Of a stretch of DNA of 34,198 nt, positions 15,661-23,761 are shown in pieces. The position numbers and the translations under genes are program-made. Positions within the stretch are counted from its first letter, which is position 1; every line of letters starts with the position of its first letter. A model generated the notes under the pieces. That model worked only from the letters and a program-made list of their open reading frames with translations. It ran no database searches and was not told where the DNA came from. Source of the stretch: an uncultured Oscillospiraceae bacterium (GTDB lineage: Bacteria; Bacillota; Clostridia; Oscillospirales; Oscillospiraceae); NCBI GenBank assembly GCA_934659475.1, contig CAKUHX010000003.1, positions 1-34,198 of the forward strand. Direction: 5' to 3'.

Positions 15661-17745
15661 ATGGCGCTCACCCTCGATCTCCCTCTCACCGCCTTGCCCG
15701 GGGTGGGCCCCGCCCGGGCCGCCCAGCTGGAAAAGCTGGGCCTGCGCACCGCCGGCGACCTGCTGACCTTCTATCCCCGCGGCTACGAGGACCGGCGGCA
15801 GGTATACGCCATCTCCGCCGCTCCGGCGGGGCAGAAGGTGTGCGTTCAGGGGATGATCGCGGAGCGCCCCCGCCTGTCCCGCATCCGGAAGGGGCTGGAG
15901 CTGGTGAAGGCAAGAGCCGTGGACGGCTCCGCCGCCCTCTTCCTCACCTTCTTCAATCAGTGCTATGTGGAAAAGGCCCTGAAAATGGGGGAGGAGTACG
16001 TCTTTTACGGCGTTTTGGAGGTGCAGAACGGCCGCCGCTCCATGGTCAATCCGGTGTTCGAGCCCGCGGGGCGGCAGGACGTGACCGGACGGATCATGCC
16101 GGTCTACCCCCTGACGGCGGGGGTGTCCAACTACCGCATGGCGGGGTGGGTGGCCGCGGCCCTGCCCCTGGCGGAGGGGCTGTCCGACAGCCTGCCCCCG
16201 GCCATCCGCCGGGAATACGGCCTGTCCGCCGCGGAGTTCGCCGTCAGGACCATCCACCGCCCCCCCAGCTTTGAGGAACTGGAACTGGCCCGGCGGCGGC
16301 TGACCTTCGAGGAGCTGTTCTACCTGGCTGTGGGCCTTACCTTCTTGAAACAACGCCGCTCAGGCGGCGCGCCCGGCGCGGCGGTCCCGGGGACAGACGG
16401 AGGGGCGTTCCTCTCCCTGCTGCCCTTCGCCCCCACAGCGGCCCAGCGCCGGGTGATGGAGGAGATCGCCGGCGACCTGGCCTCCGGCCGGCCCATGAAC
16501 CGCCTGGTGCAGGGGGACGTGGGCAGCGGCAAGACCGCCGTGGCCGCCTTTGCCGCCTTTCTGTGCGCCAGAGCGGGATACCAGACCGCCCTTATGGCCC
16601 CCACGGAAGTACTGGCGGAGCAGCACGCCCGCTCCCTGTCCGCCCTGCTGGCCCCGGCTGGGGTGCGGGTGGAGCTGCTCACCGGCTCTCTCTCCCCGGC
16701 GGAGAAAAAGCGGGTGCGCAGGGCGGCGGCGGACGGCTCCGCCCAGATCGTGGTGGGCACCCAGGCCCTGATCGCCGCGGACACCCGGTACCACAGCCTG
16801 GCCCTGATCGTCGCCGACGAGCAGCACCGCTTCGGGGTGGCCCAGCGGGCCGCCCTGGCGGCCAAATCCGGCCAGGACACGCCCCCCCATGTGCTGGTCA
16901 TGTCCGCCACCCCCATCCCCCGGACGCTGGCCCTGATGGTGTACGGCGACCTGGACGTGTCCGTGATCGACCAGCTGCCCCCCGGGCGCGCCCCGGTGGA
17001 GACCTATGTGATCCACGAGGACAAGCGCCAGCGGATGTACGCCTTTGTCCGCCGCCTGGTGCAGGAGGGGCGGCAGGTGTATATCATCTGTCCCGCCGTG
17101 GAGGAGGGGGAGCCCGGCCCGGACACCGGGGAGCCCCCCATGGACCTGAAGGCGGTCAAGACCTACGCCGCCCAGCTGGCGGACAAGGTGTTCCCCGACC
17201 TGACCGTGGGCCTGCTCCACGGCAAGCTGCGCCCCCGGGAGAAGGCCGCGGCCATGGAGGAGTTCACCTCCGGCCACACCCAGGTGCTGGTGTCCACCAC
17301 CGTGGTGGAGGTGGGGGTGGACGTGCCCAACGCCGCCCTGATCATCATCGAGAACGCGGAGCGCTTCGGTCTGAGCCAGCTGCACCAGCTGCGGGGCCGG
17401 GTGGGCCGGGGAAAGCACCAGTCCTACTGCGTGCTCATGACCAAGAGCCGACAGGAGGAGGCCATGAAGCGCCTGAAGACTCTGGCGGGCACCAACGACG
17501 GCTTTCAGATCGCCCAGGCGGATCTGGAGCAGCGGGGGCCCGGCGACTTCTTCGGCAGTCGGCAGCACGGCCTGCCCCAGCTGCGGCTGGCCAGCCTCAC
17601 CGGGGACATGGAGCTGCTGGCCCAGGCCCAGCAGGCGGCCCGGGAGCTGCTGGAGGCAGACCCGGAGCTGATCAAGCCGGAGAACGCCCCGGTGCTGGCC
17701 CGGGTGCGGGCCTTGTTCGCCGAGACGCCGGATATTTTCAATTGA
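15661..17745 (+). CDS. recG: ATP-dependent DNA helicase RecG
   Basis: A 694-residue superfamily 2 helicase that remodels stalled replication forks and branched DNA. The N-terminal wedge and OB-fold region covers about 1-230, starting with a helix-hairpin-helix-like LTALPGVGPARAAQL. Walker A GDVGSGKT is at 285-292 and the DEQH box at 386-389, followed by RFG. MSATPIPRTLAL (motif III) and the STTVVEVGVDVPNA and QLHQLRGRVGRG motifs of the second RecA lobe are complete. The length is normal. The ATG at 15661 follows AAAGGAGG. No clear terminator follows; a separate promoter precedes the next gene. Confidence 0.97.
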   Translation: MALTLDLPLTALPGVGPARAAQLEKLGLRTAGDLLTFYPRGYEDRRQVYAISAAPAGQKVCVQGMIAERPRLSRIRKGLELVKARAVDGSAALFLTFFNQCYVEKALKMGEEYVFYGVLEVQNGRRSMVNPVFEPAGRQDVTGRIMPVYPLTAGVSNYRMAGWVAAALPLAEGLSDSLPPAIRREYGLSAAEFAVRTIHRPPSFEELELARRRLTFEELFYLAVGLTFLKQRRSGGAPGAAVPGTDGGAFLSLLPFAPTAAQRRVMEEIAGDLASGRPMNRLVQGDVGSGKTAVAAFAAFLCARAGYQTALMAPTEVLAEQHARSLSALLAPAGVRVELLTGSLSPAEKKRVRRAAADGSAQIVVGTQALIAADTRYHSLALIVADEQHRFGVAQRAALAAKSGQDTPPHVLVMSATPIPRTLALMVYGDLDVSVIDQLPPGRAPVETYVIHEDKRQRMYAFVRRLVQEGRQVYIICPAVEEGEPGPDTGEPPMDLKAVKTYAAQLADKVFPDLTVGLLHGKLRPREKAAAMEEFTSGHTQVLVSTTVVEVGVDVPNAALIIIENAERFGLSQLHQLRGRVGRGKHQSYCVLMTKSRQEEAMKRLKTLAGTNDGFQIAQADLEQRGPGDFFGSRQHGLPQLRLASLTGDMELLAQAQQAARELLEADPELIKPENAPVLARVRALFAETPDIFN

Positions 17746-17834
17746 CAGGCGGGCAGCACGCATTTTGTTTCGGCCGCTTTTGTGTCCCGCCCCACGGCAC
17801 TTTATCTAAAAGAAGCTAAAGCGGTCAGATCATC

Positions 17835-17860
17835 GCAAATTTGCACTTGTGATATAAGTG
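17835..17860 (+). promoter_or_regulatory. Palindromes upstream of and within the DAHP synthase promoter
   Basis: A perfect 10-base palindrome GCAAATTTGC (17835-17844) lies directly before the -35 box. A second inverted repeat, CACTT (17844-17848) with AAGTG (17856-17860), spans the -35 box and spacer. Together they look like an operator. Confidence 0.45.
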
Positions 17861-17875
17861 GGAATGCGTTAAAAT
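17847..17875 (+). promoter_or_regulatory. Predicted promoter of the DAHP synthase gene
   Basis: TTGTGA (17847-17852), a 17-base spacer and TAAAAT (17870-17875), 34 bases before the ATG. The leader is too short for a classical leader-peptide attenuator. Confidence 0.6.
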
Positions 17876-17908
17876 GATCGCATCTTGGATCAGCAAGGAG
17901 TATACATT

Positions 17909-18943
17909 ATGCAGCATGGTGCCAAATTCATCCGGAAACTGCCCATCCCCATGGACATCAAAAAGGAATTCCCCGTGTCGGAACAGGTCTCCGCGGTCAG
18001 GCAGGCCCGCGTTGACGAGATGAAGGCCATCCTCGACGGCCGTGACCGGCGGCTGATGCTCATCATCGGCCCCTGCTCCGCCGACCGGGAGGACAGCGTG
18101 ATGGACTATATCCACCGCTTGGTCCCCCTGCAGGAGCAGGTGAAGGACAAGATCCTGATCGTGCCCCGCATCTACACCAATAAGCCCCGCACCAACGGCG
18201 CGGGCTACAAGGGGATGCTCCACCAGCCCGACCCCAGCAAGAAGCCCGATATGCTGGAGGGCATTATCGCCATCCGCCGTCTGCACACCCGGGCGGTGGA
18301 GGAGACCGGCTTTGCCTGCGCCGACGAGATGCTCTACCCCGAAAACTACCGCTACCTGTCCGACATTCTGGGGTATGTGGCCGTGGGCGCCCGCTCGGTA
18401 GAGGACCAGCAGCACCGCCTGGTGGCCAGCGGCATCGACGTCCCCGTGGGCATGAAGAACCCCACCGGCGGCGACCTGAGCGTGATGCTGAACTCCATCT
18501 ATGCCGCCATGGGGGACCACACCTTCCTCTACCGCGGCTGGGAGGTGGAGACCTACGGCAACCCCTACACCCACGCCATCATGCGGGGCTATGTGAACGA
18601 GAAGGGGGACAGCCGCCCCAACTACCACTACGAGGACCTGATCCAACTGCACGAACTGTACGCCCAGCGGCAGATCAAAAATCCCGCCTGTATCGTGGAC
18701 TGCAACCACGCCAACTCCGGCAAGCGGTATCTGGAGCAGATCCGCATCGCCAAGGAGGTGCTGCACTCCAAGCGCCACTCCGGCGACATCGACCGGCTGG
18801 TGAAGGGCCTGATGATCGAAAGCTACATCGAGGACGGCAGCCAGAAGATCACCGAGTGCACCTACGGCAAGAGCATCACCGACCCCTGTCTGGGCTGGGA
18901 AAAGACCCAGCGGCTGGTGCTGGAGCTGGCGGAGCTGCTGTAG
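17909..18943 (+). CDS. 3-deoxy-7-phosphoheptulonate synthase (class I DAHP synthase, AroFGH type)
   Basis: A 344-residue enzyme that condenses PEP and erythrose 4-phosphate, the first step of the shikimate pathway. Diagnostic segments are LIIGPCSADREDS with the metal-binding Cys, the PEP-binding RIYTNKPRTNGAGYKG, a GARSVEDQQHR stretch, GMKNPTGGD and CNHANSGK. The length matches the E. coli AroG/AroF/AroH class, and no chorismate mutase domain is attached. The ATG at 17909 follows AAGGAG; the frame opens 8 codons earlier without a better site. It stands alone, with a promoter and a strong terminator. Which aromatic amino acid inhibits it cannot be told. Confidence 0.95.
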   Translation: MQHGAKFIRKLPIPMDIKKEFPVSEQVSAVRQARVDEMKAILDGRDRRLMLIIGPCSADREDSVMDYIHRLVPLQEQVKDKILIVPRIYTNKPRTNGAGYKGMLHQPDPSKKPDMLEGIIAIRRLHTRAVEETGFACADEMLYPENYRYLSDILGYVAVGARSVEDQQHRLVASGIDVPVGMKNPTGGDLSVMLNSIYAAMGDHTFLYRGWEVETYGNPYTHAIMRGYVNEKGDSRPNYHYEDLIQLHELYAQRQIKNPACIVDCNHANSGKRYLEQIRIAKEVLHSKRHSGDIDRLVKGLMIESYIEDGSQKITECTYGKSITDPCLGWEKTQRLVLELAELL

Positions 18944-18974
18944 GGCGTCCCCGGACACAGAAATACAGGAATAC

Positions 18975-19009
18975 AAAACGGCCCGGATGCTATGTATCCG
19001 GGCCGTTTT
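18975..19009. terminator. Strong intrinsic terminator after DAHP synthase
   Basis: A perfect 14-bp stem (18975-18988 with 18996-19009) whose ends are AAAA and TTTT, with a 7-base loop. It works on the plus strand and could also end the convergent lipoprotein-like gene's transcript. Confidence 0.9.
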
Positions 19010-19081
19010 ATTTCAAGTCAGGGCGCATATGAGGGGCTTCCCGTGTGTGCGCCCCTTGTCTCGTGTTCAAGCCCTCTTCTG

Positions 19082-19549
19082 TTACATCCTGTCTAATGTA
19101 AACTCCGCTCCGATATAAGACTTATGATCCCCTTCTTCCAAGATCCAGAAGTATACCCGATATGTTCCCGGAGGGATCTCGCCGTAGACCTCTCCCCAAT
19201 TGAAAGCCATTTCTTTTGTTTCACCTATTTCAAGCGGCTGGGCCTCGATCGCCGGCCCCTCCATTCTCTGATCCTCATTCTGTTTTTCCATGGTATACCA
19301 TGCATCTTTTGCTTTTCTCTCCATCGCCCATTCGTATGGATAATACCAGATCGTCTCATTGGTTTGATCGGAAAAAAGGATCTTCAAGCACTTTTTCTCA
19401 TGATCGATCGCCTTTACTTCTAACCGGATCCCCTCATGTTCCGTCAGGACCACTTGTGATGGGTCCTTTCTATTTGCGTTGTGGATCAAAACTGCACAGC
19501 CTATCAAAAGTATCATGACGATCCCTGTAAAAACAGCGTTTTTCTTCAT
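19082..19549 (-). CDS. Small lipoprotein-like protein with a Big_14-type immunoglobulin-like domain
   Basis: A 155-residue exported protein. MKKN is followed by a hydrophobic helix ending in LIGC, which fits a lipobox with Cys18, although hydrophobic residues continue after it and an N-terminal anchor is also possible. Residues about 38-150 resemble the bacterial Ig-like Big_14 domain common in Bacillota. Typical features are IRLEVKAI, a YPYEWAMERK strand, LEIGETKEMAFNWGEVYGEIPPGTYRVYF and a final strand. The ATG at 19549 follows GGAGGGTGGGT. The gene is visibly richer in A and T than all neighbours and uses codons such as AAA, ATA-poor but AT-ending forms, suggesting later acquisition. No partner gene is evident. 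The function is unknown. Confidence 0.75.
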   Translation of the reverse strand: MKKNAVFTGIVMILLIGCAVLIHNANRKDPSQVVLTEHEGIRLEVKAIDHEKKCLKILFSDQTNETIWYYPYEWAMERKAKDAWYTMEKQNEDQRMEGPAIEAQPLEIGETKEMAFNWGEVYGEIPPGTYRVYFWILEEGDHKSYIGAEFTLDRM

Positions 19550-19627
19550 GACCCACCCTCCTTCGCGCTATTTCAATGAGCATTTTACTTTTCAGTCCCG
19601 ATCCATAAGCTTCCTCGATCCCATTTT

Positions 19628-19656
19628 ATATTAGCGCACAGCGGCAGTAAAGGCAA
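19628..19656 (-). promoter_or_regulatory. Possible promoter of the lipoprotein-like gene
   Basis: On the minus strand TTGCCT (19656-19651), a 17-base spacer and TAATAT (19633-19628), about 80 bases before the ATG. Moderate consensus match only. Confidence 0.45.
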
Positions 19657-19693
19657 TGCCAGCCGCGCCCGCACTCGGACTGCCCCTTCATAA

Positions 19694-19723
19694 AAGATCC
19701 GCCCCCAACAGGGGGCGGATCTT
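19694..19723 (-). terminator. Intrinsic terminator of the EF-G paralogue
   Basis: A perfect 13-bp stem (19694-19706 with 19711-19723) with a 4-base loop, 12 bases after the stop. On the minus strand the stem ends in TT and continues TTA, giving a short U-tract. Confidence 0.8.
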
Positions 19724-19735
19724 GTGTTTCTCTTA

Positions 19736-21808
19736 TTATTCCTCGGACAGAGCCTTGGCGGCGGCGATGGCCTTCTCCTGGGCTGCGGGGGGGCAATCCT
19801 CGTAGCGCACGAAGTGGAAGGTGTAGCTGCCGCGGGACTGGGTCATAGCCCGCAGGTCGATGGCGTAGCTCATCATCTCGGCCATGGGGACCTCGGCCTC
19901 GATGATCTGCTCGCCGCCCTCGGTGGGGGTCATGCCCATGACGCGGCCGCGGCGCTTGTTCAGGTCGCCGATCACGTCGCCCATGTAGCTGTCGGGCACG
20001 GTGACCTTCAGCTCGCCCACGGGCTCCAGCAGGACGGGGTTGGCCTCGGGCATGGCGGCCTTATAGGCCAACTGGGCGGCGGTCTTGAAGGCGATCTCGG
20101 AGGAGTCCACAGGGTGGTAGCTTCCGTCGTACAGCACGGCCTTCAGGTTCACCACGGGGTAGCCAGCCAGCGGGCCGTGGACCACGGCCTCCTTGATGCC
20201 CTTCTCAACGGCGGGGAAGAAGTTGCGGGGCACGGAGCCGCCGAACACTTCCTCGGCAAAGACGACCTCCTCCTGCTCGGGGTTGGGCTCGAAGCGGATC
20301 CACACATCGCCGAACTGGCCGCTGCCACCGGTCTGCTTCTTGTGGCGGCCCTGCTTGGACACGGTCTTGCGGATCTTCTCGCGGTAGGGCACCCGGGCCT
20401 CCTTCAGCTCGGCGTCCACATTGAAGCGGCTCTTCAGCTTGGACACCAGCACGTCCACCTGGATGTCGCCGGCGGCGTAGATGACCATCTGATGGGTCTC
20501 GGCATTGTTCACGGTGTAGAAAGAGGGATCCTCCTCGTTCAGGCGGTTCAGGCCCTGGGCCACCTTGTCCTCCTGGCCCCGGGTCTTGGGGGCGATGGCC
20601 ACGGAGTAGCAGGGCTCGGCGAAGGGCAGCTCCTTCAGGGAGACCACCTTGCGGGGGTCGCACAGGGTGTCGCCGGTCTTGACCCGGTCCATCTTGCCGA
20701 TGGCGCCGATGTCGCCGCAGCCCAGCACCTTGACCTCTTCCGCTTTCTTGCCCCGCATGTTGTACAGGCGGCCCAGCTTCTCGGTGGCGCCGGTGCGGGA
20801 GTCCACCAGAGACAGGTCGGAGGTGATCTCGCCGGACAGCACCTTGACGAAGGAGTACTTGCCGTACTGGTCGGAAACGGTCTTGAACACGAAGGCGGTG
20901 GGCACGCCGCCGGGGGAGACCACGAAAGGCTCGCTCTCGCCGTCCTGGGTGGTGGCCTTGTGGTAGTTGCCCTCCATGGGGTTGGGCAGCAGCTCTACGA
21001 TCTGATCCAGCAGCATCAGGGTGCCCAGATTGCCGGTGGCGGAGCCGCACAGCACGGGGAACAGGGACAGCTCCCGCACGCCCTGGCGCAGGCCCTGGAT
21101 CATCTCGGGGTAAGTAAAGTCCTCGCCGCCGAAGAACTTCTCCATGAACTCCTCGCTGGTCTCGGCCACGGACTCCTTCAGGGCGTCGTTGAACTCGGTG
21201 ACCACGTCCTCCTTGCCGGCGGGGATCTCGATCTCCACCCGCTTGCCCTTCTGCATCTCATAGGCCCGCTTGTTCAGCACATCGATGATGCCGGTGACCT
21301 TATGGCTGTCGTCCCAGATGGGGATGACGACGGGGGCCACCTTGTTGCCGAACTTCTCGCGCAGCTTTTCAAAGGTGGCGTTGTAATCGGAGTTGTCCTC
21401 GTCCACCTTGGAGATATAGATGAAGCGGGGCATATTCCGCTCTTCACAGTACTTCCATGCCTTCTCCAGACCCACGGACAGGCCGTCCTTGGCGGAGCAG
21501 ACGATGATGGCGGCATCGGCGGCCCGCAGGGCGGCCACAGTCTCGCCGGCGAAATCGAAGCCGCCCGGAGTGTCCAGGATATTGATCTTGCAGCCCTTAT
21601 ATTCCACGGGAGCCACCGCGGTGGTGATGGAGATCTGACGCTTGGTCTCCTCAGGGTCGTAGTCGCAGACAGTGTTGCCGTCTACGGCGCGGCCCATACG
21701 GTCGATGGCGCCGGTGAGGAACAGCATGCTCTCTGCCAGGGCGGTCTTGCCGTTTCCGCTGTGACCCAGCAGACAGACGTTGCGGATGTTTTGTACGGAA
21801 TAGCTCAT
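19736..21808 (-). CDS. Elongation factor G paralogue (EF-G2-like translational GTPase)
   Basis: A 690-residue, five-domain EF-G-like GTPase. The G domain differs from canonical FusA. The P-loop is GHSGNGKT (15-22) instead of AHIDAGKT. G3 is DTPGGFDFAGE (79-89), so the catalytic His after DTPG is replaced by Gly. G4 reads SKVD instead of NKMD. Domains II to V follow, with GGSGQFGDVWIRFEP in domain IV. These features fit the EF-G2/FusA2 paralogue group rather than the main translocase or a tetracycline-protection protein. GTP hydrolysis may be slow or use another residue. Its exact role is not established. The ATG at 21808 has AAGGAG 13 bases upstream, slightly far. It has its own promoter and terminator and is not linked to the str operon (rpsL, rpsG, tuf). 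Confidence 0.9.
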   Translation of the reverse strand: MSYSVQNIRNVCLLGHSGNGKTALAESMLFLTGAIDRMGRAVDGNTVCDYDPEETKRQISITTAVAPVEYKGCKINILDTPGGFDFAGETVAALRAADAAIIVCSAKDGLSVGLEKAWKYCEERNMPRFIYISKVDEDNSDYNATFEKLREKFGNKVAPVVIPIWDDSHKVTGIIDVLNKRAYEMQKGKRVEIEIPAGKEDVVTEFNDALKESVAETSEEFMEKFFGGEDFTYPEMIQGLRQGVRELSLFPVLCGSATGNLGTLMLLDQIVELLPNPMEGNYHKATTQDGESEPFVVSPGGVPTAFVFKTVSDQYGKYSFVKVLSGEITSDLSLVDSRTGATEKLGRLYNMRGKKAEEVKVLGCGDIGAIGKMDRVKTGDTLCDPRKVVSLKELPFAEPCYSVAIAPKTRGQEDKVAQGLNRLNEEDPSFYTVNNAETHQMVIYAAGDIQVDVLVSKLKSRFNVDAELKEARVPYREKIRKTVSKQGRHKKQTGGSGQFGDVWIRFEPNPEQEEVVFAEEVFGGSVPRNFFPAVEKGIKEAVVHGPLAGYPVVNLKAVLYDGSYHPVDSSEIAFKTAAQLAYKAAMPEANPVLLEPVGELKVTVPDSYMGDVIGDLNKRRGRVMGMTPTEGGEQIIEAEVPMAEMMSYAIDLRAMTQSRGSYTFHFVRYEDCPPAAQEKAIAAAKALSEE

Positions 21809-21891
21809 GATCTTGTTTCCACTCCTTAATTTTGGACTATGTTCACGGCCTCAGAAAATCCCAGCTTCGGGGCCTGTACATGCTGATGGAC

Positions 21892-21920
21892 ATTATACAC
21901 GAAAATCCACTCTGTGACAA
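21892..21920 (-). promoter_or_regulatory. Strong predicted promoter of the EF-G paralogue
   Basis: On the minus strand TTGTCA (21920-21915), a 17-base spacer and a perfect TATAAT (21897-21892), with a leader of about 75 bases. Confidence 0.8.
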
Positions 21921-21990
21921 CTCTTTTTTTGTGCCGAAACCGGAAAAATATCCGCAGAGGGGGAAGACGTCCCCTCCCCCGAAAAGCAAA

Positions 21991-22023
21991 GCGCCCCCTC
22001 CGGCGGCGGGCCGGAAGGGGCGC
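21991..22023 (-). terminator. Intrinsic terminator of the sigma/anti-sigma operon
   Basis: A 13-base stem with one mismatch (21991-22003 with 22011-22023) and a 7-base loop, followed on the minus strand by TTTGCTTTT. It begins just after the anti-sigma stop. Confidence 0.8.
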
Positions 22024-22026
22024 GGG

Positions 22027-23085
22027 TCATGCGCCGGTATTCTCAAAGCTTACGGACACCCCGGTGCCCTCCGCCCCGGTGGTCTCCGCCGTCAGCAGCC
22101 AGGCGGCCATATCGCAGGTGCCCTCCTCGGGCAGCCGGCGGAGCACGGTGATCTCCACCTGCTCCCCTCTCAGGGTCAGGCCGGTGATCTGGTGGTACAC
22201 GGAGCCGCTGCTCTCGGTGACCACAACGGCCACCAGCTGACGGTCCCCGTCGAACCACGTCTGGTCATACTGGCTGAACCGGTCGGCCAGGCCGCCGGTG
22301 TCCAGCTGGGCCAGCAGGTCGTCCAGCTCCGCCCGGCTGCGCAGGAGATACGCCCCGGCTTCCAGTCCCTCGCCCCAGGCCACCCGGTACCGGGCGGCGT
22401 TGATCAGGGGCAGCTCCACGGCGGCGGAGGTCCCGGCAAAGGAGGGGGTATCGCCGCCGGCGGGATCGATCCCTCCGTTGGGCAAACCTGTCTCGTCCGT
22501 CCTTCCGTCTGGAGCGGATGCCTGCTTCCCCGGGTCCATTTTCGTGCCGCCGGCACTTCTGACGGCCTTTTCCCCGTCGGTCTGCTCGCCGCTGCCGTGG
22601 GCGGAGGCGGCATAGAGGGCGGTGCTGTTGTCCCCGTAGTCCGCGCCCTCCTGCTTATGGGCGGCGGCGTCGGAGGACGGGTCGCAAGACGAGGCGGGGG
22701 CCGCCGCGCCGGTGCTGTTCCCCGATGTGGGGGCGGCGCTGCCCATGCCGATGGAGCCGACGGCAAACCGCACCACGCCCACGCACAGCAGGGCGCAGGC
22801 GGCGGTAGTCAGCAGCTTCTTCACCCGTGGGCGGCGGAACAGGGGGATCACCTTGGTCCGGGGCTCCGCCTTCACCCGCTCCATCACGGCCCGGGCAAAG
22901 CCCTCCGGCGGCTCGCTCTCCCCCACGGCGCTCAGGGCGGCGCGGTCCTCCGCCATGGCGGCATAGAGGGCGCGGCAGCCGGGACACTGGGCCAAATGCT
23001 GGTTCAGGGTCTGCCGGGCCTGGGGGGAGATCTGGCCGTCTATCGCGGCGCTGATCAGCTCCAGATATTCTTCACAGTGCTCCAT
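22027..23085 (-). CDS. Membrane anti-sigma factor with zinc-finger domain
   Basis: A 352-residue protein with a cytoplasmic zinc-finger anti-sigma domain (residues 1-45). The motif has Cys4, His30, Cys34 and Cys37 in HLAQCPGC, as in zf-HC2 proteins. A charged segment (75-90) leads to one membrane helix (about 91-110). Residues 113-215 form a long low-complexity linker rich in Ala, Gly, Ser, Asp and Pro. A folded extracellular part, about 220-350, is not one I recognise. The ATG at 23085 follows AAGGAGGG. It directly follows the ECF sigma gene (49-base gap), so it most likely holds that sigma factor at the membrane until an outside signal releases it. The signal is unknown. Confidence 0.88.
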   Translation of the reverse strand: MEHCEEYLELISAAIDGQISPQARQTLNQHLAQCPGCRALYAAMAEDRAALSAVGESEPPEGFARAVMERVKAEPRTKVIPLFRRPRVKKLLTTAACALLCVGVVRFAVGSIGMGSAAPTSGNSTGAAAPASSCDPSSDAAAHKQEGADYGDNSTALYAASAHGSGEQTDGEKAVRSAGGTKMDPGKQASAPDGRTDETGLPNGGIDPAGGDTPSFAGTSAAVELPLINAARYRVAWGEGLEAGAYLLRSRAELDDLLAQLDTGGLADRFSQYDQTWFDGDRQLVAVVVTESSGSVYHQITGLTLRGEQVEITVLRRLPEEGTCDMAAWLLTAETTGAEGTGVSVSFENTGA

Positions 23086-23134
23086 TGCGCACCCTCCTTT
23101 CTCTGCCCCGGAAGGGGCTTTTTTGCTCTTTCGA

Positions 23135-23722
23135 TCACTTAGACGGCGGCGGGACGGAAAGGTTCCCGTTTTTCTCCAGATATTTTTTCAGGGCCAGCCT
23201 TGCCCGGGCGATGCGGGACTTCACCGTGCCCAGATCCAGCTGCAGGGCCTGTCCGATCTCCTGATAGCTCAGGCCGGACAGCTCCCGCATGACCAGCACC
23301 TGCCGGTGGTGGTCGGGCAGGGCGGCCAGTCCCTCCTCCACCGCCTGCTTCAGCTCCCGGCGGAGGGTCTCCCCCTCCGGATCCTGCCGGGGGTCGGCGG
23401 GCTCGGCCCAGCCGCCCTCCTCGTCGTCCATAGAGGGGCCGCCCTCCACCCCCTGGCGGCGCTTTTTCCGCCGGAGGAAGTCCAGACAGGCGTTGCCCGC
23501 CAGGCGGTAGACCCAGGTGGCAAAGCTGCTGTCCCCCTTAAAGCCGGGCAGACCCCGCCAGGCGTTGAGGAACGCCTCCTGGGCCAGGTCCTGGCCGTCC
23601 TCGGGGTCACCGGTCATGCGCAGGCACAGGGTGTAGATCCGTTTTTGGTTGTCCAGCACAAGCTGTTCAAAGGCGTCCTGATCTCCGGCTCTGGCCCGGG
23701 CGACCAGCTCCTGCTCGGTCAC
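23135..23722 (-). CDS. ECF-type RNA polymerase sigma factor
   Basis: A 195-residue sigma-70 family factor with only regions 2 and 4. Region 2 includes RIYTLCLRMTGDPEDGQDLAQEAFLNAWR, followed by FATWVYRLAGNACLDFLRRKKRR. An acidic linker (about 92-115) precedes region 4, with LPDHHRQVLVMRELSGLSYQEIGQAL and a helix-turn-helix at LDLGTVKSRIARAR. The start is a GTG at 23722, with GGAGGGAG upstream. It lies 39 bases after dus and 49 bases before the anti-sigma gene, forming one minus-strand operon. Autoregulation is common for this class, but no obvious ECF promoter (AAC / CGTC type) could be fixed here. Confidence 0.93.
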   Translation of the reverse strand: MTEQELVARARAGDQDAFEQLVLDNQKRIYTLCLRMTGDPEDGQDLAQEAFLNAWRGLPGFKGDSSFATWVYRLAGNACLDFLRRKKRRQGVEGGPSMDDEEGGWAEPADPRQDPEGETLRRELKQAVEEGLAALPDHHRQVLVMRELSGLSYQEIGQALQLDLGTVKSRIARARLALKKYLEKNGNLSVPPPSK

Positions 23723-23761
23723 TGCGCTCCCTCCTCTCCCGGCGTATGGGATGCCGGCGGC

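Noticed and set aside
19724..21829. A 701-residue open frame antisense to the EF-G paralogue
   Set aside because: The mirrored frame of a highly GC-biased gene; the sequence is low-complexity (His, Gly, Leu, Val, Gln rich) and has no motif, while the opposite strand encodes a clear five-domain GTPase.
21832..22046. Small frames between the EF-G paralogue and the anti-sigma gene
   Set aside because: They overlap the EF-G promoter and the operon terminator, which explain the region.
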